Below, piece after piece: positions 30,612 to 39,404 of a stretch of 46,637 nt of DNA. The position numbers and the translations under genes were made by a program. Source of the stretch: Ectothiorhodospiraceae bacterium (GTDB lineage: Bacteria; Pseudomonadota; Gammaproteobacteria; SZUA-152); NCBI GenBank assembly GCA_002401775.2, contig NVUB02000097.1, forward strand, positions 1 through 46,637, given 5' to 3'. Each line of letters starts with the position of its first letter. Position 1 is the stretch's first letter. A model generated the notes under the pieces. It was not told where the DNA came from. It did not search any database and saw only the letters and a list, made by a program, of their open reading frames with translations.

Positions 30612-31631
30612 ATGAATAAAAATGTACAACGTCTGGCCATCACTCCCGGTGAACCGGCAGGCATTGGTCCTGATTTGTGTCTTCAACTGGCACAGCAGGA
30701 TCATAATTTTGAACTTGTTGTTATTGCGGATGCCCAGTTGCTGTCTGACCGAGCTCGCAGCCTGGGTTTATCACTGGACATTATTCCATTTGAAGCCAGC
30801 AGCGCTCGGAAAAGCCATCGTGCGGGAATTTTACCCGTCATTGATGTTGCAGTAGCAACATCGGTCGTCGCCGGTCAACTGGATGTTGGCAATGTTCCCT
30901 ATGTGTTAAAGACACTTGATGTCGCCATTGAAGGTTGTACACAGGGAATGTTTGATGCTCTGGTGACGGGGCCAGTACACAAGGGAATTATAAACGACGC
31001 GGGGGTGAGCTTCTCTGGCCATACAGAATATCTGGCAGAACATACGGGGGGGCAACCCGTGATGATGCTGGCCACGGAAGGATTGCGTGTCGCCTTGGCA
31101 ACCACACATTTGTCATTGTCGGAGGTGCCCGCAGCCATTACTCGTGAAAGTTTGGCGCAAATTTTAAAGACCGTTTATGGCGAATTACAGACCCGATTAG
31201 GTATTCATGAACCCCATATTCTGGTGTGTGGGCTTAATCCTCATGCGGGAGAAGGTGGTCATTTAGGTCGCGAGGAAATCGAGGTTATTGAACCGGCATT
31301 GGATGCATTTCGTCAGCAGTTGTTGATGGAACAAAAAGAAGTGCCAGGCACTATTGAAGGCCCATTGCCCGCAGACACCCTTTTTACGGCAAATAATCTT
31401 GCACGCGCGGATGTGGTGATTGCAATGTATCACGACCAGGGTTTACCGGTGCTCAAACATATGGGCTTTGGAAATGCCGTCAATATTACGTTGGGTTTAC
31501 CCATTATTCGTACCTCGGTTGACCATGGTACGGCATTGCATTTAGCGGGCAGTGGGGAGGCAAAGGTAAATAGCTTTTTATACGCTTGCCGCACAGCCAG
31601 TGAGATGGTGGCGCATGCCGCAACACACTAA
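30612..31631 (+). CDS. pdxA: 4-hydroxythreonine-4-phosphate dehydrogenase
   Basis: Oxidises 4-phosphohydroxy-L-threonine in the DXP-dependent pathway to pyridoxal 5'-phosphate. The 339-residue protein begins with RLAITPGEPAGIGPDL, has the substrate and metal-binding segments SGHTEYLAEHTGG and AMYHDQGLPVLKHMGFG, and ends with LGLPIIRTSVDHGTALHLAG. It is 23 bases after surA and 30 before rsmA, the standard gammaproteobacterial operon. The ribosome-binding site is weak, so coupling with surA is likely. Confidence 0.97.
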   Translation: MNKNVQRLAITPGEPAGIGPDLCLQLAQQDHNFELVVIADAQLLSDRARSLGLSLDIIPFEASSARKSHRAGILPVIDVAVATSVVAGQLDVGNVPYVLKTLDVAIEGCTQGMFDALVTGPVHKGIINDAGVSFSGHTEYLAEHTGGQPVMMLATEGLRVALATTHLSLSEVPAAITRESLAQILKTVYGELQTRLGIHEPHILVCGLNPHAGEGGHLGREEIEVIEPALDAFRQQLLMEQKEVPGTIEGPLPADTLFTANNLARADVVIAMYHDQGLPVLKHMGFGNAVNITLGLPIIRTSVDHGTALHLAGSGEAKVNSFLYACRTASEMVAHAATH

Positions 31632-31661
31632 TGAATCAGTAGAAAAGGTAAGAACAGCAAC

Positions 31662-32495
31662 ATGAAATCCTCACCTTCCACCACGCGTAAAGGTCCGGCG
31701 GACCATCGTGCCCGTAAACGTTTCGGACAAAACTTCCTGGTTGATCCCTATATCGTGGCTGGAATTGTATCTGCCATTAATCCGCAACGAGATGATCATC
31801 TGGTTGAAATTGGGCCTGGCCTGGGTATTTTAACGGAGTCATTATTACCCTGCGTAACGGCTATGGATGCTATCGAGCTGGATCGGGATATTATTCCCAA
31901 GCTGGCGCAAAATTGCAGTGACAAGGGCCAGTTACAGATACATGCCTTTGATGCATTGAAATTTGATTTTACTGAATTGGCCCAAGATGGTCGTCCGTTA
32001 CGTATTGTGGGTAACTTGCCATACAACATTTCCACGCCCCTTATGTTTCACCTGTTAGAAAAGCACGAAGTGATTCGCGATATGCACTTTATGTTGCAAA
32101 AAGAAGTGGTGGACAGGTTAGCTGCGGAACCTAATAGCAAAAGTTATGGCCGTTTGACGGTGGCAATGCAATACCATTGCCGCGTTGAGGCATTGATGGA
32201 AGTACCGCCGGAATCATTTTCTCCGGCGCCAAAAGTCAATTCTGCGGTGGTACGGTTAACACCTTATAGTGAACCTCCCGTGACGGTGCACAATGTTCGT
32301 TTGTTTGAAAAACTGGTGACCCAGGCCTTCTCGCAGCGCCGAAAAACCCTGCGCAACACCCTTAAACCCATGTTGAGTGCTGAAAAAATGGCGTCGTTGG
32401 GCGTTGATCCGAAGCGTCGCGCCGAGACGTTAAGCTTGGAAGAGTTTGCTTGTTTGGCCAATGCGGTATCGGAGAGTGAAGGTGAGAGTGTTTAA
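31662..32495 (+). CDS. rsmA: 16S rRNA (adenine1518/1519-N6) dimethyltransferase
   Basis: Uses S-adenosylmethionine to dimethylate two adjacent adenines in helix 45 of 16S rRNA, a late step of 30S assembly (also called KsgA). The 277-residue product has ARKRFGQNFLVD at the N-terminus, the SAM-binding VEIGPGLGILTESLL, and catalytic motif IV NLPYNIST. The C-terminal FSPAPKVNSAVVRL and QAFSQRRKTLRNTL are also conserved. In many relatives apaG and apaH follow; here a 12-bp tandem repeat and an ElyC-like gene follow. Confidence 0.97.
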   Translation: MKSSPSTTRKGPADHRARKRFGQNFLVDPYIVAGIVSAINPQRDDHLVEIGPGLGILTESLLPCVTAMDAIELDRDIIPKLAQNCSDKGQLQIHAFDALKFDFTELAQDGRPLRIVGNLPYNISTPLMFHLLEKHEVIRDMHFMLQKEVVDRLAAEPNSKSYGRLTVAMQYHCRVEALMEVPPESFSPAPKVNSAVVRLTPYSEPPVTVHNVRLFEKLVTQAFSQRRKTLRNTLKPMLSAEKMASLGVDPKRRAETLSLEEFACLANAVSESEGESV

Positions 32496-32496
32496 T

Positions 32497-32527
32497 AAGA
32501 GTGCTGACAAGAGTGCTGACAAGAGTG
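32497..32527. repeat. tandem 12-bp repeat after rsmA
   Basis: AAGAGTGCTGAC occurs twice in tandem (32497-32508, 32509-32520) followed by a partial third copy AAGAGTG. It fills the short gap between rsmA and the ElyC-like gene and starts just after the rsmA stop. Confidence 0.85.
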
Positions 32528-32570
32528 AAATCAACCCATCAGTAATCACTGATGAAAAGGCAGGCTAGGA

Positions 32571-33368
32571 ATGGGCCTTGGCTTTGGTGGTGTACTGGAG
32601 CAGTTGATCGGACCACCAGGCGGCTTTATTGTGCTCGCATTTTTGGGGCTGGTGCTCATGCCTCGTTACCATCGACTGGGATATGGGTTGGTGGCGACCG
32701 CGATGGCACTGTTATATATCGCCAGTATGCCCGTGGTCTCCACGGCTTTGCTGTCGTGGCTTGAGCCTGCAACAGCTCTGAATTTTACCGTCAATACCGC
32801 GGAAAAAGAACGTACTGAAACTCACATCGGCAATGTGAAACCACCACAAGCTATTGTTATTCTTGGTGCAGGCCGCCATTACAATGCGCCGGAGTTTTCA
32901 GGAGATACCCCCAATGAAATGGCGTTGGAACGCATTCGTTATGGTGTGTGGTTGGCGCGTCGTACCCAGTTGCCGATATTGGTGACGGGTGGTCTGGGCA
33001 ATGGAAATGTTCTTTCTGAAGCTCAATTGATGAAACAACTCATCGAAAGTGAATATGCCCTACCCGTTCGTTGGGCAGAAAATCAAAGCCGTACGACGTT
33101 TGAAAATGCCAGGTTTTCGGCCGAGATGTTAAAGGCCGAGGGTATAGATTCTATTTATCTTGTGACCCATGCACTGCATATGAAACGTAGTGTGATGTCT
33201 TTTGAAAAATTTGCGATAAATGTTCACCCTGCCCCCACGGCTTTTGCGAGCCATCGTCAGCGAAAAGTAACGCTTCGTTATTTTTTGCCAAGCGCAAAAG
33301 CGTTAAAACGAACGTCCCAGGTATTTCATGAAGTTGTGGGTATGTTTTGGTATTGGCTGCGCTACTGA
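32571..33368 (+). CDS. YdcF/ElyC family (DUF218) membrane protein
   Basis: A 265-residue inner-membrane protein with two hydrophobic helices (about residues 16-32 and 36-62), followed by a DUF218 domain expected in the periplasm. Conserved features are AIVILGAGRHYNAPEF, LPILVTGGLGNG with EAQLM, AENQSRTTFENARFS and LVTHALHMKRSVMSF. In E. coli the ElyC member affects peptidoglycan precursor or lipid-carrier metabolism, while YdcF and SanA are poorly defined; I infer an envelope role. TAGGA sits just before the ATG. It follows rsmA in the same direction and may be the last gene of the lptD operon. Confidence 0.88.
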   Translation: MGLGFGGVLEQLIGPPGGFIVLAFLGLVLMPRYHRLGYGLVATAMALLYIASMPVVSTALLSWLEPATALNFTVNTAEKERTETHIGNVKPPQAIVILGAGRHYNAPEFSGDTPNEMALERIRYGVWLARRTQLPILVTGGLGNGNVLSEAQLMKQLIESEYALPVRWAENQSRTTFENARFSAEMLKAEGIDSIYLVTHALHMKRSVMSFEKFAINVHPAPTAFASHRQRKVTLRYFLPSAKALKRTSQVFHEVVGMFWYWLRY

Positions 33369-33415
33369 GCCAGTAGTCTTTTTCGCGTGGATTGAATAGG
33401 GTTTGGTGTTGTTAA

Positions 33416-33450
33416 CGCAGAGATCGCAGAGGCGCAAAGGTCGCAGAGAA
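33416..33450. repeat. tandem CGCAGAG-type repeat
   Basis: Four units of 8-9 bases: CGCAGAGAT, CGCAGAGG, CGCAAAGGT, CGCAGAGAA. Repeats of this form appear between genes in many bacteria. It lies in the 203-bp gap (33369-33571) between the convergent ElyC-like gene and the cupin gene; no other element is evident there. Confidence 0.75.
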
Positions 33451-33571
33451 AGACAATTAAATAAAACCCGGTATGAGCATCGTGAAATCTAGAGGGTCAT
33501 TTTACGACTGATGTGTGTCGCTACTTTGTCGTGCTATTTCCCTCAAAACCTGGATTTCATAAACTCAGACT

Positions 33572-34240
33572 TTATAAATTTAAGTGCCCTACTTTCACCA
33601 AAATTAACGTTTGTTCTTCAACGCGTGGGAAATGCTGACTCATGTGTGGGCTGCGAATCCAGCTCAATGCAGGGTATTCACCGAATTCATCGATAAATTT
33701 TCCGCTGATGACAACAATCTCTTCTCCGCCCCAATGGGTGTGTGCCTGAAAGACTTCGTTCTCTGGCCACAATACGAGTGCCGTACTTTCCGTATTATAG
33801 GTGTGCAAGCTCAAAACCTTCAGATTACCAATGCCGGGGCGCCATTGCTGATCCTCGGGTCTCAAAACAACGGCTTGCTTGTCATCACTTTGAAATTGAT
33901 CGAGTTTTACAAATAATGTGCAACCCTGCTCTGTGAATGGGGTGTGCTGAGAGCCTGGAGGGTTACGAATATAAGTGCCTGCTGGATAGTCGCCATTTTC
34001 ATCGGAAAACACCCCGTCCAATACATATATTTCTTCTCCCTGTGGATGCGCGTGCTCAGGGAAATGGGAGCCCGGTTCGAATTTCACGAAGCTCGTGGTA
34101 TGGCCAGATTCTCGGGCTTCACGTTCCAGAGGAAGACGAGAAACACCATCGGCTGGGCTTGTTACCCACAATTGTTCTTCTACCCGGAGTACTGCGGGTA
34201 GTTCAACATTCATATTAAGGCGGTAATCGTTAGTTTTCAT
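33572..34240 (-). CDS. double-cupin protein of the ChrR cupin-like family
   Basis: A 222-residue soluble protein made of two related cupin domains. Each keeps a full metal-binding set: His63, His65, Glu69, His99 in PEHAHPQGEE...SQH, and His167, His169, Glu173, His203 in AHTHWGGEE...SQH. The motif is that of the cupin domain of ChrR, the anti-sigma factor that senses singlet oxygen in Rhodobacter. The zinc-binding anti-sigma domain of ChrR is absent and there is no ECF sigma factor gene here, so a role as anti-sigma factor is unlikely. A metal-dependent oxygenase or a small-molecule sensor is possible. It is divergent from a sensor histidine kinase. Confidence 0.85.
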   Translation of the reverse strand: MKTNDYRLNMNVELPAVLRVEEQLWVTSPADGVSRLPLEREARESGHTTSFVKFEPGSHFPEHAHPQGEEIYVLDGVFSDENGDYPAGTYIRNPPGSQHTPFTEQGCTLFVKLDQFQSDDKQAVVLRPEDQQWRPGIGNLKVLSLHTYNTESTALVLWPENEVFQAHTHWGGEEIVVISGKFIDEFGEYPALSWIRSPHMSQHFPRVEEQTLILVKVGHLNL

Positions 34241-34544
34241 TGTTGTTACTCATTAATCTCAAACCCTTTTGGAAAAAATCGTACGTAGGATATGACGTCG
34301 AATGGCCGGTACCGTTCATTCCAAATAATGCAGACTATGCTGTAGGGGAGTCCATAGGAACGATTATAAATATCACATGGGCTGCGACAATGTATAGCCA
34401 TGGCTGGGTTGTGTGTCAGAAAAAGAAAGGTAACACCCTGCGTGGGATGTATTGCTAAATTCGGCGGATAATTTGTCGATAAACACATACTGCCCGTAAA
34501 AGTTGCCCGTAAACGACGCTACCATTACTACAAGGAATATTAGT

Positions 34545-36809
34545 GTGAACATTCGTGCCCAGTTGTTGAGCCGTTTACTGCCAGTATTTCTGGGTGGGCT
34601 AGTGTTAGTGGCGGTCGTTGGGTATAGCCTCAGCCACCAAATGTATACGCAGCAGGTATTGAATCACCTGGAATCGGTGGCTTCTACACAATCCAATCGG
34701 ATCAATGCCATTGTTGAGCAAAACCGGGAGCGGGTTCGCTTGGTGGCCAGTCGAACTCAATTACGCCTTAGCCTGAAACGTTATCTTGTAGAGGGTGGCG
34801 TTGACGATCAAGCTAAAATGCACAAAATTATTCGCGATGCCCTTTTGTCGATTCCCAGTTTTAACAGCATTGTTATTGTTTCTCCCACTGGGCAAGTAGT
34901 GGCTTCTACGCGCGCCAGTTTATTGGGCGTGGATTTGTCTTTAGACCGGGCATTTCTGAAAGGTTTGATGGACTACCAGGCGAGTACCTTTGTGAGTGTC
35001 ATGGCGGGTAAGGTCGTGGCCCGAATGTCAGGGCCGCTGCGCATAAAAGGTAAAATTATCGGTACGGTGATTATTGAAGCAGGTATAGATAATATCGCAG
35101 ATGCGATTGGTGACCACTCTGGGCTGGGCTTAACTGGCGAGACCCTATTGGCTTTGGAAACGAAAGAAGGTGATGCTTTGTTTCTGACACCTTTACGATT
35201 TGATCCTGATGCAGCGCTTACCCGGCGTGTTAAAAATAGCCAGTATGACGCCCCGATGATAAAGGCCATTACCGGCCGGAATCAGAAATTTAGTACAGCC
35301 TATGATTATCGAGGCGAGCAAGTTTTTGCAGTGACATCATCTGTGGAGAGTACCTCCTGGGGGATTGTGGTTAAACAGGACCGAGCTGAGGCGTTAAACC
35401 CGTTATACGATATTACCATGACCATTGTGGTTATGATGTTGTTGGTGGCGTTGATTGTGAGTACGGCAACGGTATTTTTTGCACATGGTTTAACCCAGCC
35501 GCTTCGGCGATTGACGGGCATTGCCAATGAAATGCGCCAGGGAAAACTCCGGGAAGCAGCGATTTCAATGGCCTCAGCCGACGATGATGGTCGTGGTGCC
35601 AGTGATAGTGATGAAGTACAAACGCTGAGTGGTGCTTTTGGTCAAATGATTGTACATCTGGATGAAACAAGTGATGATTTACGTCTCAAAGTCCTGGAAC
35701 TGAGGAACGAGGTTCAGGTCAGGAAGTTGGCCGAAAATATTGCAGACGAAGGCCTGAAACGTTACGAAACGGTGTTGCGTTCCATGGTGGATGCCTTCAT
35801 TACCATTGATCCAGAAGGTCGAATAGAAAGCTTTAACCCGGCTGCGGAACACATGTTCGGCTATAGTGCAGTGGAAGCAGTGGGTGAATATCTCTCAATG
35901 CTATTGCCACAGTCCGAAGTTCAGGAGCCGCGCGAGTACCTCGTCCGATTACATTTCATCGGTCTAAGCCGTACTCAGGGTTCTAACGATGGAATTATTG
36001 GTAGACGTAAGGATGGCAGTTTGTTTCCCATTGAGTTGACCTTATCCACCATGATGCAAAATGGCGAACAACGTTACATCGGTATATTGCGGGACATTAC
36101 TGAACGTCTGGAGACTGACCGTGTAAAGGGTGAGTTTGTTGCCATTGTCAGTCACGAGTTGCGGACTCCGCTCACCTCGATTAAAGGCTCGCTGGGTCTG
36201 GTGCTAGGGGGTGTGGTGGGGACATTAGCCCCCAAGATGCGTGAACTATTGGCAGTGTCCATGAAAAATGTTGACCGACTTGCGGTGCTCGTGGATGACC
36301 TTCTGGACATGGAAAAGTTACAAGCCGGACGCATGAGCTTACACCGGGAAGAACAACAGGTAGGTGATTTGGTGAGCAAAGCGCTGAGTGCCAATCGTGG
36401 ATACGCTAACGAACATGGCGTGACATTACTGTTGAGCAAGGATACAAATCCGGGAATGCGGGTGCGGGCCGATGAAAGCCGTATCCAACAGGTATTATCG
36501 AATTTACTATCAAATGCGATAAAATTCTCGCCAGTGGGTGCCAGTGTTGACGTATGTATTACCCACTATGGCCGGTGGGCTCGAATATCGGTTAAAGATC
36601 AAGGCCCTGGTATTCCCGAGGCATTTCGCGACCGCATTTTTCAAAAATTTATGCAGGCTAACAGTTCAGATAGCCGAGGGACGGCTGGCACGGGTCTTGG
36701 CCTGGCAATCTCGCGCCAGATTGTCGAACTGCATCACGGGCAAATTGGTTTTGACAGTACTGAAGGTCGCGGTGCAGAATTTTATGTCGACTTGCCGTTA
36801 ATCCCATAG
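34545..36809 (+). CDS. membrane sensor histidine kinase (dCache-like sensor, HAMP, PAS, HisKA, HATPase)
   Basis: A 754-residue two-component sensor. An N-terminal helix (LLPVFLGGLVLVAVVGYSL) and a second at about 289-312 (TIVVMMLLVALIVSTATVFF) flank a ~250-residue periplasmic dCache-type domain (SIVIVSPTGQVVAST, LRIKGKIIGTVIIEAGI). A HAMP domain, then PAS (about 402-530, SMVDAFITIDPEGRIESFNPAAEHMFGYS) follow. The HisKA phospho-acceptor is His537 in VSHELRTPLTS, and the ATPase has NLLSNAIKFSP, DQGPGIP and GTGLGLAI. GTG at 34545 was chosen because AAGGA lies 8 bases upstream; an upstream TTG at 34503 has no such site. No response regulator gene lies nearby, and ligand is unknown. Confidence 0.93.
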   Translation: MNIRAQLLSRLLPVFLGGLVLVAVVGYSLSHQMYTQQVLNHLESVASTQSNRINAIVEQNRERVRLVASRTQLRLSLKRYLVEGGVDDQAKMHKIIRDALLSIPSFNSIVIVSPTGQVVASTRASLLGVDLSLDRAFLKGLMDYQASTFVSVMAGKVVARMSGPLRIKGKIIGTVIIEAGIDNIADAIGDHSGLGLTGETLLALETKEGDALFLTPLRFDPDAALTRRVKNSQYDAPMIKAITGRNQKFSTAYDYRGEQVFAVTSSVESTSWGIVVKQDRAEALNPLYDITMTIVVMMLLVALIVSTATVFFAHGLTQPLRRLTGIANEMRQGKLREAAISMASADDDGRGASDSDEVQTLSGAFGQMIVHLDETSDDLRLKVLELRNEVQVRKLAENIADEGLKRYETVLRSMVDAFITIDPEGRIESFNPAAEHMFGYSAVEAVGEYLSMLLPQSEVQEPREYLVRLHFIGLSRTQGSNDGIIGRRKDGSLFPIELTLSTMMQNGEQRYIGILRDITERLETDRVKGEFVAIVSHELRTPLTSIKGSLGLVLGGVVGTLAPKMRELLAVSMKNVDRLAVLVDDLLDMEKLQAGRMSLHREEQQVGDLVSKALSANRGYANEHGVTLLLSKDTNPGMRVRADESRIQQVLSNLLSNAIKFSPVGASVDVCITHYGRWARISVKDQGPGIPEAFRDRIFQKFMQANSSDSRGTAGTGLGLAISRQIVELHHGQIGFDSTEGRGAEFYVDLPLIP

Positions 36810-36837
36810 CGACATCGGCAGGTGCAATTTATCGCGC

Positions 36838-38208
36838 TTACTTGATGACCCGGTAACAGGGCTCATATTTTTTACCCGGCAATTTCATTCGGTGTTGTTC
36901 AACAAACGTCGACAGTAATGCATCTACGGGTTCCATAATGCTGGCATCACCGTGTATTTCGAAATGCCCGTGTTCTTCAATGGCTCTAATACCCTCGTCT
37001 TTAACATTACCGGCGACGATGCCTGAAAATGCCCGGCGTAGATTGGCGGCGAGTGTATGGTGTGACTGATTTTTGTGAAGTTCGAGATTACGCATATTGT
37101 CGTGCGTTGGTTCGAATGGCTGTTGGAACTCACGGTCTATTTTTAACAACCAATTAAAATAATAGGCATCGCTATTGGCTCTGCGAAAATCCCGTACATC
37201 GGCAATACCCGCCTGCATTTCACGAGCAACACGGGCTGGGTCATTAATAATGATTTTGTAGCGTTGTTGCGCTTCAATGCCCAAGGTGTCTGCAATAAAC
37301 TGATTGATGTCGCTAAAGAATTCTTTAGCGGTTTCAGGGCCAGTGAGAATTAATGGAAAAGGCATATCGTGGTTATCGGGATGTAATAAAATACCCAAAA
37401 TATAGAGAATCTCTTCCATGGTGCCAGCCCCGCCGGGAAACACCACAATGCCATGGCCTGTGCGGACAAAGGCTTCAAGCCGTTTTTCAATGTCCGGCAT
37501 GATCACCAAATTATTGACGATAGGGTTGGGAGATTCAGCGGCGATAATACCGGGTTCGGAAATGCCGAGATATTGTCCATTGTTAATGCGTTGTTTGGCA
37601 TGGCCTATGGTTGCGCCTTTCATGGGCCCCTTCATCGCGCCCGGGCCACAACCCGTACAGATGTTCAAGCCCCGTAGGCCCATCTCATGCCCTACTTCTT
37701 TGGTGTAGTCATATTCTTTACGTTTAATAGAATGCCCCCCCCAGCAGACCACCAGGTTTGGGGTGCTCATGGGACGTAAAATTTTGGAATTGCGCAATAT
37801 ATGGAACACGGCATTGGTAATGCCATCGGAGGTTTCCAGGTCAAATTTTGAGTTGTTATTAATCTCATTATTGACATAAATCACATCGCGCAAGACTGAA
37901 AAAAGGTGTTCATTGATACCTTTGATCATCTCACCGTCGACAAAGGCATTGGCGGGCGCACCTGTGACTTCCAGCTTAATGCCCCTTGCTTGTTGCACAA
38001 CCCGAATATCGAAAGAGTGGTAACGTTCCAGTAATTGCTTGCCATCATCCATTTGATTGCCACAATTCAGTATGGCCAGAGAGCAGTTACGGAATATGTT
38101 GTATAGCCCGCCTTGACTGGTATCCAATAATTTATCAACTTCGGTTTTTGATAGCACATCCAAACGACCTTCCGGGGTAATGCGTGCATCAATGGTGGCT
38201 GGCTTCAT
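36838..38208 (-). CDS. ppnN: pyrimidine/purine nucleotide 5'-monophosphate nucleosidase
   Basis: Cleaves the N-glycosidic bond of nucleoside monophosphates to give a base and ribose 5-phosphate; E. coli PpnN (YgdH, 454 residues) is also bound and regulated by (p)ppGpp. The 456-residue protein has the same architecture: N-terminal domain with ISPEG-like TPEGRLDVLSKTEVD, the central LOG domain with CWGGHSIKRKEYDY and PGGAGTMEE (258-266), and a C-terminal tail. The ATG at 38208 has AAGGAAAC immediately upstream. It converges with the sensor kinase at 28 bases. Confidence 0.95.
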   Translation of the reverse strand: MKPATIDARITPEGRLDVLSKTEVDKLLDTSQGGLYNIFRNCSLAILNCGNQMDDGKQLLERYHSFDIRVVQQARGIKLEVTGAPANAFVDGEMIKGINEHLFSVLRDVIYVNNEINNNSKFDLETSDGITNAVFHILRNSKILRPMSTPNLVVCWGGHSIKRKEYDYTKEVGHEMGLRGLNICTGCGPGAMKGPMKGATIGHAKQRINNGQYLGISEPGIIAAESPNPIVNNLVIMPDIEKRLEAFVRTGHGIVVFPGGAGTMEEILYILGILLHPDNHDMPFPLILTGPETAKEFFSDINQFIADTLGIEAQQRYKIIINDPARVAREMQAGIADVRDFRRANSDAYYFNWLLKIDREFQQPFEPTHDNMRNLELHKNQSHHTLAANLRRAFSGIVAGNVKDEGIRAIEEHGHFEIHGDASIMEPVDALLSTFVEQHRMKLPGKKYEPCYRVIK

Positions 38209-38246
38209 ATGTTTCCTTAACACAGTAGAATCGGGGCGGTATTGTC

Positions 38247-38260
38247 GCTCTCGCGAGAGC
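38247..38260. promoter_or_regulatory. perfect 14-bp palindrome upstream of ppnN
   Basis: GCTCTCGCGAGAGC is fully self-complementary and lies 39 bases before the ppnN start in the 147-bp gap. On the plus strand TTTT follows, but no plus-strand gene ends here. An operator is possible; the protein is unknown. Confidence 0.4.
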
Positions 38261-38355
38261 TTTTGCCTGTTTTATTGAACCTTCAATTAAAACAGATTAT
38301 AGATAATGAGCGGCTTCCAGAGCAATATTCTTTAATTCACCGAGGGGTACACAGG

Positions 38356-39264
38356 TTATAGTGTGCTGACTCTTTGCAGCAACTCAATGGCAGCCTCAAC
38401 CTCGACTTTTCTGACAGCAACACTTTCAATATTACAGCCTATGGGTATATTTTTTTCATTGGCAAAGGCTTTTAATTCCTGCCAGTTCTGCGCAGAGAAA
38501 TTAACGGACTGCTGAATAATATCGTTTGAGTGCGTTAACTCATTCTCTAGCCAAGGGGGAATACTAATGCCTAACCATTTCATGAACTGGAGTGTTTTAA
38601 GAGAGCCGCAGGGGGTTAATGTAAAGATAATGGGCACCAGCGGAATATTATGTTCCTTACCGTAATAATAATAGTCAGAGAGAAAATTCTTGGAAGCATT
38701 AATGTCATAAACGCCTTGGGATACAAAAAAAGAACAGCCCTGGGCAATTTTATTAAAAACGCGAATGTGCTCATCTTTTTTGGTCTGGTGACGCTCCGGG
38801 ATAGTGACCCCCCCTAACAGCATGTCACTATTAATCTGCTTTTTCAGGGTATAAGCCTCGCTCACTGACATAGATACTGTTTGCGATTTTGAGGAGGCGC
38901 CCACAAACACCGTTAAATCGTCTTTTTGGGCGGCATTTGAAATGAATTCCGATAATTCAGATGGGCTGTATTTTCCTACCGAGCGATAGATGATCTTTGG
39001 TATGGCTAGTGCCGATAAATGATCCTGGCTATAGGAAAATGAGTCCAGCGTTTCTAAAAAAGGAAACGGGCGTGCTTCAGCGGTACGAGACTTTTCGTCT
39101 TGAATATCATATAAAATCAAACCATCAAGCTTAAGAGACTGAAGTCTTTGTACTTGCAGCGCGGCAATTTCTTTTACTTTTTCGGCATCGGTACCTTTCT
39201 TGGGAGGAACAATCCCATACAAGACTATTCCACTTTCTCGATTCTTTATTTTATTGGCAAGCAT
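38356..39264 (-). CDS. methylenetetrahydrofolate reductase-like protein
   Basis: A 302-residue TIM-barrel protein of the MTHFR family (COG0685). Family landmarks GGVTIPERH (151-159) with KKDEH, and FFVSQGVYD (179-187) with the downstream YYYYG, PLVPIIFTLTPCGS segment are present; these line the flavin and folate site in MetF. It diverges from canonical MetF at the N-terminus (there is no clear FEFFPP motif with its catalytic Glu), so it is probably not the housekeeping enzyme of methionine synthesis. A C-terminal zinc domain is absent. AAGG precedes the ATG by 7 bases. It is transcribed toward ppnN and may be co-transcribed with it. Confidence 0.75.
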   Translation of the reverse strand: MLANKIKNRESGIVLYGIVPPKKGTDAEKVKEIAALQVQRLQSLKLDGLILYDIQDEKSRTAEARPFPFLETLDSFSYSQDHLSALAIPKIIYRSVGKYSPSELSEFISNAAQKDDLTVFVGASSKSQTVSMSVSEAYTLKKQINSDMLLGGVTIPERHQTKKDEHIRVFNKIAQGCSFFVSQGVYDINASKNFLSDYYYYGKEHNIPLVPIIFTLTPCGSLKTLQFMKWLGISIPPWLENELTHSNDIIQQSVNFSAQNWQELKAFANEKNIPIGCNIESVAVRKVEVEAAIELLQRVSTL

Positions 39265-39404
39265 TTTGAAACCTTATACTAATGAATCAGTAGTCACTAA
39301 TTGTCTGAATAATAGGGGGCCGTAATGTGCTGCAGCTTCATTACGCCACAGGAACAACAATAATCGTGGCGGGATTATAAACCAAGCTCCTGCTCTATTG
39401 ATGA

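Noticed and set aside
31628-39294. A 16-base sequence ACTAATGAATCAGTAG occurs near both 31628 and 39279.
   Set aside because: One shared 16-mer in 47 kb of both strands is within chance expectation, and the flanks do not match.
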